From positions 157,964 to 221,963 of the forward strand of contig NZ_JARACK010000007.1 in assembly GCF_028767185.1 (NCBI RefSeq): a stretch of 64,000 bases of DNA, given 5' to 3'. This DNA comes from Mangrovimonas aestuarii (GTDB lineage: Bacteria; Bacteroidota; Bacteroidia; Flavobacteriales; Flavobacteriaceae). The position numbers and the translations under genes are program-made. Of this stretch, positions 27,410-36,063 are shown piece by piece. Below the pieces are notes generated by a model. That model had not been told where the DNA came from. It did not search any database and worked only from the letters and a program-made list of their open reading frames with translations. Every line of letters begins with the position of its first letter. Position 1 is the first letter of the stretch.

Positions 27410-28422
27410 TGCATATTCAACAAAACATACCCTTAAAACCATATAATACCTTTGGTATTGATGTAAAAGCCAAATACTTTGTGTCAGTTTCTTCCAAAGA
27501 GGAACTGATACAAGTATTAGGTATTGATGATTACCCCAACAAACTCATACTTGGCGGCGGCAGTAACATGTTGCTCACCAAAGACATTGATGCTTTAGTT
27601 ATTCATGTGAATATTAAGGGCATTAATATTTCTGATGAAACTCCAGAAAGCGTTATAGTAACTGCCAATGCTGGTGAAAACTGGCACCAGGTTGTCTTGT
27701 GGTGTTTAGACAAAAACTTCGGAGGCATTGAAAACCTCTCTCTTATTCCAGGAAATATAGGTACTGCCCCAATCCAAAATATTGGTGCCTATGGTGTAGA
27801 ACTAAAAGACGTTTTTGTTTCCTGTCAGGCTATAGACATAAAAACAAAACAAGAGATTACCTTCAAGCTAGAAGATTGCGATTTTGGTTATCGTAATTCC
27901 ATTTTCAAAAATGGAGCAAAAGGTCAATATATTATCATCTCAGTTTCCTTAAAATTGAGCAAAGGTAACCATCAACTACATACAGAGTATGGAGCAATTC
28001 AGTCTGAACTACAAAACATGAATGTTAGTAAACCTACCATTCAAGATGTTTCCAAAGCCGTAATCAGTATTAGGGAAAGCAAACTACCTAATCCAAAAGA
28101 CATTGGCAATAGTGGTAGTTTCTTTAAAAACCCAGTTATTCCACTTTCTCATTACGAAAGTTTAAAATCCAATTTCCCTGATATTCCCTGTTATCCAGTT
28201 TCAGATTCAGAAGTAAAAGTTCCCGCTGGATGGCTAATAGAAAAGTCAGGATTTAAAGGTAAACGCCTTGGCAATTATGGTGTTCATAATAAACAAGCTT
28301 TGGTTCTTGTAAATTACGGCAATGCTAAAGGTGGTGATATCTACGCCTTAGCAATTCTTATAAAAAAAACAGTTGCTAGACTGTTCAATATTTCTATTGA
28401 ACCAGAAGTTAATGTGCTGTAA
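27409..28422 (+). CDS. murB: UDP-N-acetylenolpyruvoylglucosamine reductase
   Basis: MurB reduces enolpyruvyl-UDP-GlcNAc to UDP-MurNAc with NADPH and FAD. The 337-residue type I enzyme has PLKPYNTFGIDVKAKYF, LGGGSNMLL (FAD loop), PGNIGTAPIQNIGAYGVE and the catalytic region GNSGSFFKNPV. The start is GTG at 27409-27411, sharing its G with the aminotransferase stop TAG, so translation is probably coupled. No ATG close by gives a better start. Confidence 0.93.
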   Translation: MHIQQNIPLKPYNTFGIDVKAKYFVSVSSKEELIQVLGIDDYPNKLILGGGSNMLLTKDIDALVIHVNIKGINISDETPESVIVTANAGENWHQVVLWCLDKNFGGIENLSLIPGNIGTAPIQNIGAYGVELKDVFVSCQAIDIKTKQEITFKLEDCDFGYRNSIFKNGAKGQYIIISVSLKLSKGNHQLHTEYGAIQSELQNMNVSKPTIQDVSKAVISIRESKLPNPKDIGNSGSFFKNPVIPLSHYESLKSNFPDIPCYPVSDSEVKVPAGWLIEKSGFKGKRLGNYGVHNKQALVLVNYGNAKGGDIYALAILIKKTVARLFNISIEPEVNVL

Positions 28423-28487
28423 TTTCAAAAGAAATCAATAAATTTGGTTTTACCATACCTACTTTAACCTACTAAAAGATTTAAACT

Positions 28488-29018
28488 TTGAGCACCCCTA
28501 TTGAACAAGAAATCGTTGCACTGCTTAGGCTTAAAGACAAAAAGGCCATGACTTTGCTTTACGATAATTACGCCGACGCCCTATACGGTGTAATTCTCAA
28601 AGTGATTCGAGATGAGGATTTAGCGCAAGATGTATTACAGGAGAGTTTTATAAAAATATGGAAAAACGCAAAAAAATACGATGCCCAAAAAGCAAAACTA
28701 TTTACTTGGCTGTATCGTATAACCTATAATACAGCAATAGATAAAGTTCGCTCTCAGTCAACCAAGACCAGTAAAGAAGTCCAAATTGAATCTTCAAACG
28801 TATATAGTATAAGCGCCGAGGGATTAAACCAAGATGTTATGGACATAAAAAAACACCTTAATACCCTCGACGAAAAATATCAAATAGTTCTTAACGCTCT
28901 CTTTTTTGAAGGGATGACGCAGCAGGAAGCAAGTGACGAATTAAATATTCCACTTGGTACTATTAAATCGAGATTGAAAATTGGATTACGTGAATTGAAG
29001 AAAATTTACAATCCTTAA
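28488..29018 (+). CDS. ECF-family RNA polymerase sigma factor (SigK-like)
   Basis: The 176-residue protein has region 2 (LYDNYADALYGVILKVIRDEDLAQDVLQESFIKIW, residues about 24-58, including the -10 recognition helix) and region 4 (GMTQQEASDELNIPLGTIKSRLKIGLREL). The start is TTG at 28488, which keeps the usual 20-residue lead before region 2. No ATG upstream does so. It is 13 bases before its RskA-type anti-sigma gene. Confidence 0.9.
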   Translation: MSTPIEQEIVALLRLKDKKAMTLLYDNYADALYGVILKVIRDEDLAQDVLQESFIKIWKNAKKYDAQKAKLFTWLYRITYNTAIDKVRSQSTKTSKEVQIESSNVYSISAEGLNQDVMDIKKHLNTLDEKYQIVLNALFFEGMTQQEASDELNIPLGTIKSRLKIGLRELKKIYNP

Positions 29019-29031
29019 TGTAAAAAACGTC

Positions 29032-29832
29032 ATGAATGAGAAAATAACTACTTTTTTAAATTCTGACCTATTAGAAAAATATCTAGTGGGTGCTACCACG
29101 GCCGAAGAAACAGCCTTGGTAGAATCTTATATTTCCAAATACCCAGAAGTTCAAAACGCATATAACACTCTACAGCACAACCTTGAAATTTTCGCCAAAA
29201 GCAATGCTGTAGAAGCCCCTAGGTTCATTATAGATTCTATTTTGGAAGAGTTGGACGAAAGCCCTGTAATTGCATTGAAACAAAGTACACGAAAACGCAA
29301 ATATTGGCACAAATTTAGTGTTGCAGCTAGTATAGCTGCCTTAATATTTGCCGGAACATCGTTCATATTCTTTGTTCAAAACAAAAAACTCTCTAGGGAA
29401 AATCAGGTTGTCGTAGACGAGATATTCGACCTTCGTGGGGATATTGCCAAAAACAATGAACGTCTGGACGAAATCATGAAGCAATTTAAACAGCTTAATG
29501 ATCCAGAAACACATAAATACATTATTAATGGTAATGAAAGAGCCAAAAATCTTAAAACGGTAGCTTATATAAATTCTAAACAAAAAACATCTATGATAGA
29601 TGTTGTTTCGTTGCCACAATTACCAGAAGAACAATGCTACCAGATTTGGGCCGAAGTTCAGGATAAAATGGTAAGTTTAGGAATTCTTACCGAAACTGAT
29701 AGACAACTCAAATCCATTCCTTACCCAGAAGATGCACTTGGCTTAAACATAACCATAGAACCTAAGGGGGGTAATAATAATGCCTCATTAGAGAATTCGG
29801 TAGCAGAGATTTCTTTAGACAAGAACGACTAG
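29032..29832 (+). CDS. Anti-sigma factor, RskA-like
   Basis: The 266-residue protein has an N-terminal cytoplasmic anti-sigma region with ZAS-like helices (about 8-90, lacking an obvious HxxxCxxC zinc motif), one membrane helix (about 98-118) and a periplasmic C-terminal RskA domain: MIDVVSLPQLPEEQCYQIWA, LGILTETDRQL and LGLNITIEPKGGN. It is expected to hold the upstream sigma factor inactive until a signal frees it. Confidence 0.88.
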   Translation: MNEKITTFLNSDLLEKYLVGATTAEETALVESYISKYPEVQNAYNTLQHNLEIFAKSNAVEAPRFIIDSILEELDESPVIALKQSTRKRKYWHKFSVAASIAALIFAGTSFIFFVQNKKLSRENQVVVDEIFDLRGDIAKNNERLDEIMKQFKQLNDPETHKYIINGNERAKNLKTVAYINSKQKTSMIDVVSLPQLPEEQCYQIWAEVQDKMVSLGILTETDRQLKSIPYPEDALGLNITIEPKGGNNNASLENSVAEISLDKND

Positions 29833-29863
29833 ATTAATAGTTATATAAGGCCCTACTTCATAC

Positions 29864-29899
29864 AAAGCCTCAACTTAATAAGTTGAGGCTTTAATTTTT
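29864..29899 (+). terminator. Rho-independent terminator after the sigma/anti-sigma pair
   Basis: AAAGCCTCAACTT-AAT-AAGTTGAGGCTTT is a perfect 13-base stem with a three-base loop, followed by AATTTTTTT on the plus strand. Confidence 0.92.
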
Positions 29900-29921
29900 T
29901 TACATTATTATTGAAATACAT

Positions 29922-29929
29922 TATCTTTG
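29922..29929 (+). promoter_or_regulatory. -7 promoter element of the 67-residue cysteine protein
   Basis: TATCTTTG matches TAnnTTTG, 19 bases before the ATG at 29948, just downstream of a strong terminator. Confidence 0.55.
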
Positions 29930-29947
29930 CACAAAATTGTTTGACAC

Positions 29948-30151
29948 ATGAAGCTTCTTTTAATCACATTAGCATTATTAGGTTTGGGAATTGCCGGTAT
30001 TGCCATAAAGATATGGGCAAAAAAAGACGGTAAATTTGCTGGTACTTGTGCCAGTCAAAACCCAATGCTAAATAAAGAAGGGGAAGCTTGTGGCTTTTGC
30101 GGAAAAACTCCAGATCAATATAAGGATTGTAGCGAACCTCAACACTCCTAA
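29948..30151 (+). CDS. Small membrane-anchored protein with four cysteines
   Basis: The 67-residue protein has one N-terminal hydrophobic helix (about 3-23) followed by a short basic patch and a tail with Cys34, Cys48, Cys51 and Cys61. Cys48-Gly-Phe-Cys51 is a CxxC. Four cysteines could hold one metal ion or two disulfides. The sequence does not say which. It has its own promoter and is followed six bases later by a glycosyltransferase. I recognise no named family. Confidence 0.7.
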   Translation: MKLLLITLALLGLGIAGIAIKIWAKKDGKFAGTCASQNPMLNKEGEACGFCGKTPDQYKDCSEPQHS

Positions 30152-30157
30152 TTATCC

Positions 30158-31270
30158 ATGATATTTCTTGATATATTGTTCTACGCCTTCGTGGTAGTAG
30201 TCCTAATTCAAGTTTTTTACTACCTCATCATATTTTCCAGATTCGCCTTTGTTAAACCATTAAATACTACTCCTGGCGATCAAGGTATTTCAGTTATTGT
30301 TTGTGCTAAAAACGAAGCTGAAAACCTTGAGCGATTTCTACCATTAATCCTAGAACAAGATTATCCTAATTTTGAAGTAGTACTAATTAATGATGCTTCT
30401 TACGACGATACCTTAGAAGTTATTGAAGCATTCGCAGAAAAGGACAGCCGTGTAAAAATCGTTAATGTAAAAAACACCGAAGCCTTTTGGGCTAACAAAA
30501 AATACGCCTTAACCTTAGGAATTAAAGCAGCCAAAAATGAACAACTGCTTCTTACCGATGCTGATTGCAAGCCAGTTTCCAAACACTGGATTAGTGAAAT
30601 GTATGCTCACTCTAAAGAAGGTAAAAGCATAATTCTAGGCTATGGTGCACATATTCCAGTTAAAAACTCACTGTTGAACAAGCTCATAAGATTTGAAACA
30701 CTTCTTACGGCAATTCAGTATTTCTCTTATGCCAAATCTGGAATTCCATATATGGGTGTTGGTCGTAATTTGGCATACACAAAAGATGATTTTTTCAGTG
30801 TAAACGGATTTATAAACCATATTCAAGTTCGATCGGGAGATGACGATCTGTTCATCAACGAAGTGGCCAACAAAAACAATACGGCAATATGCTTTTCTGC
30901 TAACAGTTTTACCATGACTCCTGCTAAGTCAAGTTTTAAATCTTGGTTCAGGCAAAAAAAGAGACATATTTCTACAGCTTCTCTCTACAAATCCAAACAC
31001 AAAACACTATTGGGTTTATTTTATTTATCACAATTTTTATTCTGGACCCTAAGCATCCTTCTTCTAGGGTTAACATTCCAATGGGAAATTGTTATAGGAC
31101 TTATCGTGCTCAGATTCTTATTGCAATATCTCGTTTTTGGAAAGTCAGCAAAAAAATTACATGAAACGGATTTGCTTTGTCTGCTACCTCTTTTAGAGTG
31201 TTTTTTAATTGTTATGCAATTAACTATCTTTATATCTAACCGCATAGCAAAACCAAATCATTGGAAATAG
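30158..31270 (+). CDS. Family 2 glycosyltransferase, membrane-bound
   Basis: The 370-residue protein has an N-terminal membrane helix (about 3-28), a GT2 catalytic domain (about 40-265) with ISVIVCAKNEAENLERFLP, INDASYDDTLEVIEAF, LLTDADCKP (DxD metal motif) and a SGDDDLFINEV acceptor motif, then FRQKKRHIST (QxxRW-like) and C-terminal membrane helices (about 285-365). It probably adds a sugar to an envelope lipid or glycan. The product is unknown. It overlaps the next sigma gene by ten bases. Confidence 0.88.
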   Translation: MIFLDILFYAFVVVVLIQVFYYLIIFSRFAFVKPLNTTPGDQGISVIVCAKNEAENLERFLPLILEQDYPNFEVVLINDASYDDTLEVIEAFAEKDSRVKIVNVKNTEAFWANKKYALTLGIKAAKNEQLLLTDADCKPVSKHWISEMYAHSKEGKSIILGYGAHIPVKNSLLNKLIRFETLLTAIQYFSYAKSGIPYMGVGRNLAYTKDDFFSVNGFINHIQVRSGDDDLFINEVANKNNTAICFSANSFTMTPAKSSFKSWFRQKKRHISTASLYKSKHKTLLGLFYLSQFLFWTLSILLLGLTFQWEIVIGLIVLRFLLQYLVFGKSAKKLHETDLLCLLPLLECFLIVMQLTIFISNRIAKPNHWK

Positions 31271-31809
31271 AAAACGCCATTAAACAAGCTAAAAAAAACG
31301 ACCAAAAGGCCTTTAATTTTTTATTGGACACCTTTTGGGATGATGTATACAGCTTTCAGTTGAAGCGCATAGAAAATGAAAATGATGCTGAAGACGTTAC
31401 CATTCAAACCTTTTCTAAAGCATTTGATAAAATCAACACTTTTGACGAAAACTACAAATTCAAAACGTGGTTGATTACCATTTCCAAAAACATACACATC
31501 GACTTGGTTCGAAAAGAAAAAAGTTCTATTTCTCAACGTATTCATGATGAATCGAACGAAAAGCTACAACAAGTTTTAGATGAGTCACCTTCAGCCGAAG
31601 ACAAATTAATCACTGAGCAAAATTTGGCAAAATTGCTTAGGGATATAAAGCAACTTAAACCACATTACCAAGAAGTCATTAACCTTCGTTATTTCCAAGA
31701 GCTTAGCTACAAAGAAATCTCTAGAGAACTTAACGAGCCTATAAACAACGTTAAAGTAAAATTACTTCGAGCCAAAAAGCTTCTTGCAGGAATCATCAAA
31801 AAAAATTAA
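31261..31809 (+). CDS. ECF-family RNA polymerase sigma factor
   Basis: The 182-residue protein has region 2 (FNFLLDTFWDDVYSF through DAEDVTIQTFSKAF and FKTWLITISKNIHIDLVRK) and region 4 (YFQELSYKEISRELNEPINN then VKVKLLRAKKLL). Its start is TTG at 31261, overlapping the glycosyltransferase stop by ten bases in another frame. No anti-sigma gene is adjacent. It differs clearly from the SigK-like protein 2.2 kb upstream. Confidence 0.87.
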   Translation: MEIENAIKQAKKNDQKAFNFLLDTFWDDVYSFQLKRIENENDAEDVTIQTFSKAFDKINTFDENYKFKTWLITISKNIHIDLVRKEKSSISQRIHDESNEKLQQVLDESPSAEDKLITEQNLAKLLRDIKQLKPHYQEVINLRYFQELSYKEISRELNEPINNVKVKLLRAKKLLAGIIKKN

Positions 31810-31884
31810 AACACTAGGTAACTAAAGCTTTTTTACTGCAATCCAACTTAACGTTTACTAAGGATTTTTTACGATAATACTTTG

Positions 31885-31892
31885 TATCTTTG
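31885..31892 (+). promoter_or_regulatory. -7 promoter element of lipA
   Basis: TATCTTTG matches TAnnTTTG, 21 bases before the lipA ATG at 31914. It overlaps the longer alternative ATG at 31890, which argues against that start. Confidence 0.6.
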
Positions 31893-31913
31893 CCATTCGA
31901 AATGATAATCGCA

Positions 31914-32792
31914 ATGGAGACACAAACAGTTTCAAACATATTACCAGAACGAGAGAGAAAACCAAAATGGCTTCGTGTAAAACTTCCTACCGGGAAAAAA
32001 TATACAGAATTAAGAGGATTGGTAGACAAGTATAAGCTGAACACCATTTGTACTTCGGGGAGTTGCCCTAATATGGGAGAATGCTGGGGTGAAGGTACAG
32101 CTACCTTTATGATTCTTGGTAATGTTTGTACACGCTCTTGCGGTTTTTGCGGAGTAAAGACAGGGCGTCCTGAAGACGTAGACTGGGACGAACCGGAAAA
32201 AGTAGCCCGTTCTATTAAAATAATGAAAATCAAGCACGCTGTATTAACTAGTGTTGACCGTGATGACTTAAAAGATATGGGAAGTATTATGTGGGCAGAA
32301 ACAGTAAAAGCTGTTAGACGTATGAACCCTGAAACAACTTTGGAAACACTTATCCCAGATTTCCAGGGTATAGAAAAACATATCGATAGAATTGTAGATG
32401 TTGCTCCTGAAGTTATTTCTCATAATATCGAAACTGTAAAACGATTAACTCGAGAAGTAAGGATTCAGGCAAAATACGAGCGTAGTATGGGTGTTCTAAA
32501 ATATATGAAAGAACAAGGGCAGCGTCGTACTAAATCAGGAATCATGCTAGGGTTAGGAGAAACAAGAGAAGAGGTTATTGAAACACTTCACGATCTTAAA
32601 GAGGCCAAAGTTGATGTAGTTACAATTGGTCAATATCTCCAACCGAGTAAAAAGCATCTTCCTGTTAAGCAGTTCATACTGCCAGATCAATTTGAAGAAT
32701 ATAGGGAAATTGGATTGAGCTTAGGTTTCCGTCACGTTGAGAGTAGCGCTTTGGTTCGCTCTTCATACAGAGCTCAAAAACATATTAACTAA
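31914..32792 (+). CDS. lipA: Lipoyl synthase
   Basis: LipA is a radical SAM enzyme that inserts sulfur into octanoyl chains of lipoyl proteins. The auxiliary cluster Cys motif is [12 protein letters not shown] and the radical SAM motif is [23 protein letters not shown] and a [18 protein letters not shown] stretch follow, and the protein ends near [14 protein letters not shown], which supplies the conserved RSSY serine ligand. 292 residues from the ATG at 31914. GAPDH follows with a one-base TAATG overlap. Confidence 0.96.
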   Translation: METQTVSNILPERERKPKWLRVKLPTGKKYTELRGLVDKYKLNTICTSGSCPNMGECWGEGTATFMILGNVCTRSCGFCGVKTGRPEDVDWDEPEKVARSIKIMKIKHAVLTSVDRDDLKDMGSIMWAETVKAVRRMNPETTLETLIPDFQGIEKHIDRIVDVAPEVISHNIETVKRLTREVRIQAKYERSMGVLKYMKEQGQRRTKSGIMLGLGETREEVIETLHDLKEAKVDVVTIGQYLQPSKKHLPVKQFILPDQFEEYREIGLSLGFRHVESSALVRSSYRAQKHIN

Positions 32793-33790
32793 TGATAAAT
32801 GTTGCCATAAATGGTTTTGGCCGTATAGGCCGTCGCGTTTTTAGGCTCTTACAAAACCACCCAAATATTCGGGTTATAGCAATTAACGATTTGGCTGATG
32901 CTAGAACCTTAAGCCATTTATTAAAATACGATAGTATACATGGTATTTTCAACCATGATGTGTCACATAATGAATCTCACATCATTGTTGATGGCAACAA
33001 AGTTCCCCTTTTCAATTTCAGTCATCCTAGGGATATCATTTCATGGAAAAACCTAAACGTCGATTTTGTAATTGAAAGTTCAGGTAAGTTCAAATCGAAA
33101 ATAGATTTACAATACCATATCGATAATGGTGCCAAACGTGTAATCTTGAGTGTCCCCCCAATTGATGATGATATCAAAACCATCGTTTTAGGTGTTAATG
33201 ATACTATTTTAGATGGTTCTGAAACTATTATATCCAATGCGTCTTGCACTACAAACAATGCTGCTCCAATGATAGACATTGTCAACTCGCTTTGTCGTAT
33301 CAAACAAGCATACATAACTACTGTACATTCATATACTGCAGATCAAAGTTTACATGACCAACCTCATCGCGACCTTCGCAGAGCTAGGGCTGCAGGTCAA
33401 TCAATTGTTCCAACAACAACTGGAGCAGCAAAAGCCTTAACAAAAATTTTCCCTAATTTATCAGAAGTCATAGGCGGTTGCGGTATACGTGTACCTGTAC
33501 CTAATGGGTCTTTAACTGATATTACATTTAATGTAGAAAAAGAGACCTCTATTCAAGAAGTTAACGAAGCCTTCAACAAGGCTGCAAATGGACATTATAA
33601 AGGCATTTTAGAATTTACTGATGTCCCTTTGGTCTCAATAGATATTATTGGCAATACACATTCTTGCATTTTCGATTCCTTAATGACTTCCGTAATAGGT
33701 AACATGGTAAAGATAATAGGCTGGTACGATAATGAAACGGGATACTCTAGCCGACTCATTGATTTAATCTCCAAATTATCCCCTGAATAG
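32792..33790 (+). CDS. gap: Glyceraldehyde-3-phosphate dehydrogenase, type I
   Basis: The 332-residue enzyme has the NAD-binding start VAINGFGRIGRRVFRLLQ, the catalytic SNASCTTNNAAPMI with its active Cys, the HSYTADQSLHDQPHRDLRRAR phosphate-loop segment (residues about 175-195), and WYDNETGYSSRLIDL at the end. It interconverts glyceraldehyde 3-phosphate and 1,3-bisphosphoglycerate. It is translationally coupled to lipA. The stretch between the NAD motif and the catalytic Cys diverges from the usual housekeeping form, so this may be a second, specialised GAPDH. Confidence 0.92.
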   Translation: MINVAINGFGRIGRRVFRLLQNHPNIRVIAINDLADARTLSHLLKYDSIHGIFNHDVSHNESHIIVDGNKVPLFNFSHPRDIISWKNLNVDFVIESSGKFKSKIDLQYHIDNGAKRVILSVPPIDDDIKTIVLGVNDTILDGSETIISNASCTTNNAAPMIDIVNSLCRIKQAYITTVHSYTADQSLHDQPHRDLRRARAAGQSIVPTTTGAAKALTKIFPNLSEVIGGCGIRVPVPNGSLTDITFNVEKETSIQEVNEAFNKAANGHYKGILEFTDVPLVSIDIIGNTHSCIFDSLMTSVIGNMVKIIGWYDNETGYSSRLIDLISKLSPE

Positions 33791-33812
33791 CCTCTTTTCT
33801 TGGATAAATATT

Positions 33813-33820
33813 TATATTTG
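33813..33820 (+). promoter_or_regulatory. -7 promoter element of the hybrid histidine kinase
   Basis: TATATTTG matches TAnnTTTG, 18 bases before the kinase ATG at 33838. Confidence 0.55.
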
Positions 33821-33837
33821 TTTAAACAGCGACAACT

Positions 33838-36063
33838 ATGTCCCATTTCAAGACCTTTATCTGTGCCATATTCTTGTTGTTAGGTTTTAGTCTTTTTTCT
33901 CAAAATTCACTGAGTGAAGACCCTGAAACCATTCAAAACAACATTAACTACCGTATTACTCAAGCACAATATGACCTTGAAAACAACAACTATTATCAAG
34001 CTCAAAAAACCCTCGAAGAAGCGCTTGATCTTGCCACTAAAATAGACAACAAAAAAAGCATTGGTTTAATTTATTCTAAACTGGGCAAGCTTCAGTATTT
34101 AATAGAGGAATATGACGACGCCATAAAATCGCTTATCAAAGCCGTTGAAGTTCAGCGTTTCGCTAAGGACAACTTGAACATTGCCGAAACTTATAAAACT
34201 TTTGGTAATGTTTATATGGAAAAGCATGACTACCAACAGGCATTAGATTATTTTAAGTCTGCCCATACGCTTTTTGAACAAGAAGAGCTCAACGATTATG
34301 TTTCTGAAGTTTTGCTAAACGAAGGGAAAGCATATATCGCTTTAAAACAATACAGAAAAGCAAGAGCCAGCTTGGAAAAGTCTTTGGCACTTTCCATACG
34401 TTACGAACTTCTTAAGGTACACAGTAGCGCCTTAATCAATTTAGGACAAACTCATGCCATGCTAGGTGAGATTGAAAAAGGCGAAACTTTGGCTAAAGAA
34501 GGCCTGCTCATTTCACAGAACAACCATTTTAGTGAAATATCTACAGAAGGATATTTAGCCCTAAGTGAAATTAGTAGAAAACTAGAAAACTACAAAGCTT
34601 CAAGCGAATACCTCCATTCCTACATAAAACTATCGGATTCACTGTTAAAAATAAGGCGAGAAAATCTATCGCCTGAAAAACGTATCCAATTTTTAATAGA
34701 CAACCAAACTGAATATCAAAAACAACAAGCAGCAGATTTAGAAGAGTTAAAAGGAGCCCAAAGCTTGGGAAAGCTTACTACTATTTTAAGTATTGCATTA
34801 ATCACCATACTTTCACTTCTAACTCTGTCGTTATACAAGAATAACAACATTAGACTAAAAACAAACAATATGCTTCACAAAAAGAACAAGGAGCTTATTG
34901 TTGCTAAGGAAAAAGCCGAGCTGGCCTCGAAAACCAAAGCAAACTTCTTATCTACTGTAACTCATGAATTACGCACACCTTTATATGCCGTTACGGGACT
35001 CACATCAATGCTGCTTGAAGAAGATCCAAAACCTAGTCAAATACAACATTTAAAATCGCTTAAATTTTCGGGAGACTACCTTCTTACATTTATTAACGAC
35101 ATCCTTCAAATCAATAAAATAGAAGCTAACAAAGTAGATCTCGAACCAGAAGTTTTTAACCTTAAACAAAAAGCGGGTAATGTAATTGCCGCACTTAACA
35201 ATTCGGCATTAGACAACAATATTAGAATTCATTTTGATTACAGTAATTCTTTACCTGAAACCTTCAACGGTGACCAATTAAAAATTTCCCAGGTATTAAT
35301 AAACCTTATAGGTAATTCCATCAAGTTTACTAAAGATGGGGATATTTGGGTAAGGATAAGTGATCTTAACAAAAAGAACAATACATATACTGTACGTTTT
35401 GAAGTGCAGGACAATGGTATAGGAATAAGCAAGGAAAAGCAAGAACATATGTTCGATAGTTTTTCTCAAGGATCAATACAAATCAACAGAAAATATGGTG
35501 GAACAGGTCTTGGTCTTTCAATTGTTAAAGGACTAATTGATATTTTAAAAGGTAATATCTACCTAGAAAGTGAGCTAGGGCAAGGATCTACTTTTACTTT
35601 TGAAATTCCATTAGAATACTCTGCAGAAATTGAAATTGAAAAGAAACCAAGTTACTTTAAGGAAATTAATAAATTGGATTTATCAAGTGTTAAAATTCTG
35701 GTAGTTGAAGACAACAAAATCAACCAAATGATAACTAAAAAGATTCTTACAAAAATGAATCTTCTATGCGATGTTGTAGACAATGGCGAAAGTGCCGTTG
35801 ACATGGTTAAGAATAACCGCTATGATGTTGTTTTAATGGATATTCACATGCCTGGAATTAGTGGTATTGAAGCGACTAAAATTATCAGAACCTTTGATAA
35901 GGAGTTAACCATTTTTGCCTTGACAGCAGTGACAATTGATGACAAAATGCAGGAATTTGAAGAAGCTGGTTTTGATGATATTATCTCCAAACCTTTCAAA
36001 CAGGAAGATTTCGAAAAGAAACTTTTTTCTGCCTTGATTAAAGATAAAACTGCTGCTAATTAA
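33838..36063 (+). CDS. Hybrid sensor histidine kinase with TPR sensor and receiver domain
   Basis: The 741-residue protein has a signal peptide (about 1-22) and a periplasmic tetratricopeptide array (about 35-270; for example IGLIYSKLGKLQYLIEEYDD, AETYKTFGNVYMEKHDYQQA). A membrane helix (about 315-335) and coiled coil follow, then HisKA with FLSTVTHELRTPL (phospho-accepting His376), HATPase_c with LINLIGNSIKFT and GGTGLGLSIVKGL, and a receiver domain with VVEDNKINQM and phospho-accepting Asp668 (VVLMDIHMPG). No output domain or partner gene is present. Confidence 0.94.
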   Translation: MSHFKTFICAIFLLLGFSLFSQNSLSEDPETIQNNINYRITQAQYDLENNNYYQAQKTLEEALDLATKIDNKKSIGLIYSKLGKLQYLIEEYDDAIKSLIKAVEVQRFAKDNLNIAETYKTFGNVYMEKHDYQQALDYFKSAHTLFEQEELNDYVSEVLLNEGKAYIALKQYRKARASLEKSLALSIRYELLKVHSSALINLGQTHAMLGEIEKGETLAKEGLLISQNNHFSEISTEGYLALSEISRKLENYKASSEYLHSYIKLSDSLLKIRRENLSPEKRIQFLIDNQTEYQKQQAADLEELKGAQSLGKLTTILSIALITILSLLTLSLYKNNNIRLKTNNMLHKKNKELIVAKEKAELASKTKANFLSTVTHELRTPLYAVTGLTSMLLEEDPKPSQIQHLKSLKFSGDYLLTFINDILQINKIEANKVDLEPEVFNLKQKAGNVIAALNNSALDNNIRIHFDYSNSLPETFNGDQLKISQVLINLIGNSIKFTKDGDIWVRISDLNKKNNTYTVRFEVQDNGIGISKEKQEHMFDSFSQGSIQINRKYGGTGLGLSIVKGLIDILKGNIYLESELGQGSTFTFEIPLEYSAEIEIEKKPSYFKEINKLDLSSVKILVVEDNKINQMITKKILTKMNLLCDVVDNGESAVDMVKNNRYDVVLMDIHMPGISGIEATKIIRTFDKELTIFALTAVTIDDKMQEFEEAGFDDIISKPFKQEDFEKKLFSALIKDKTAAN

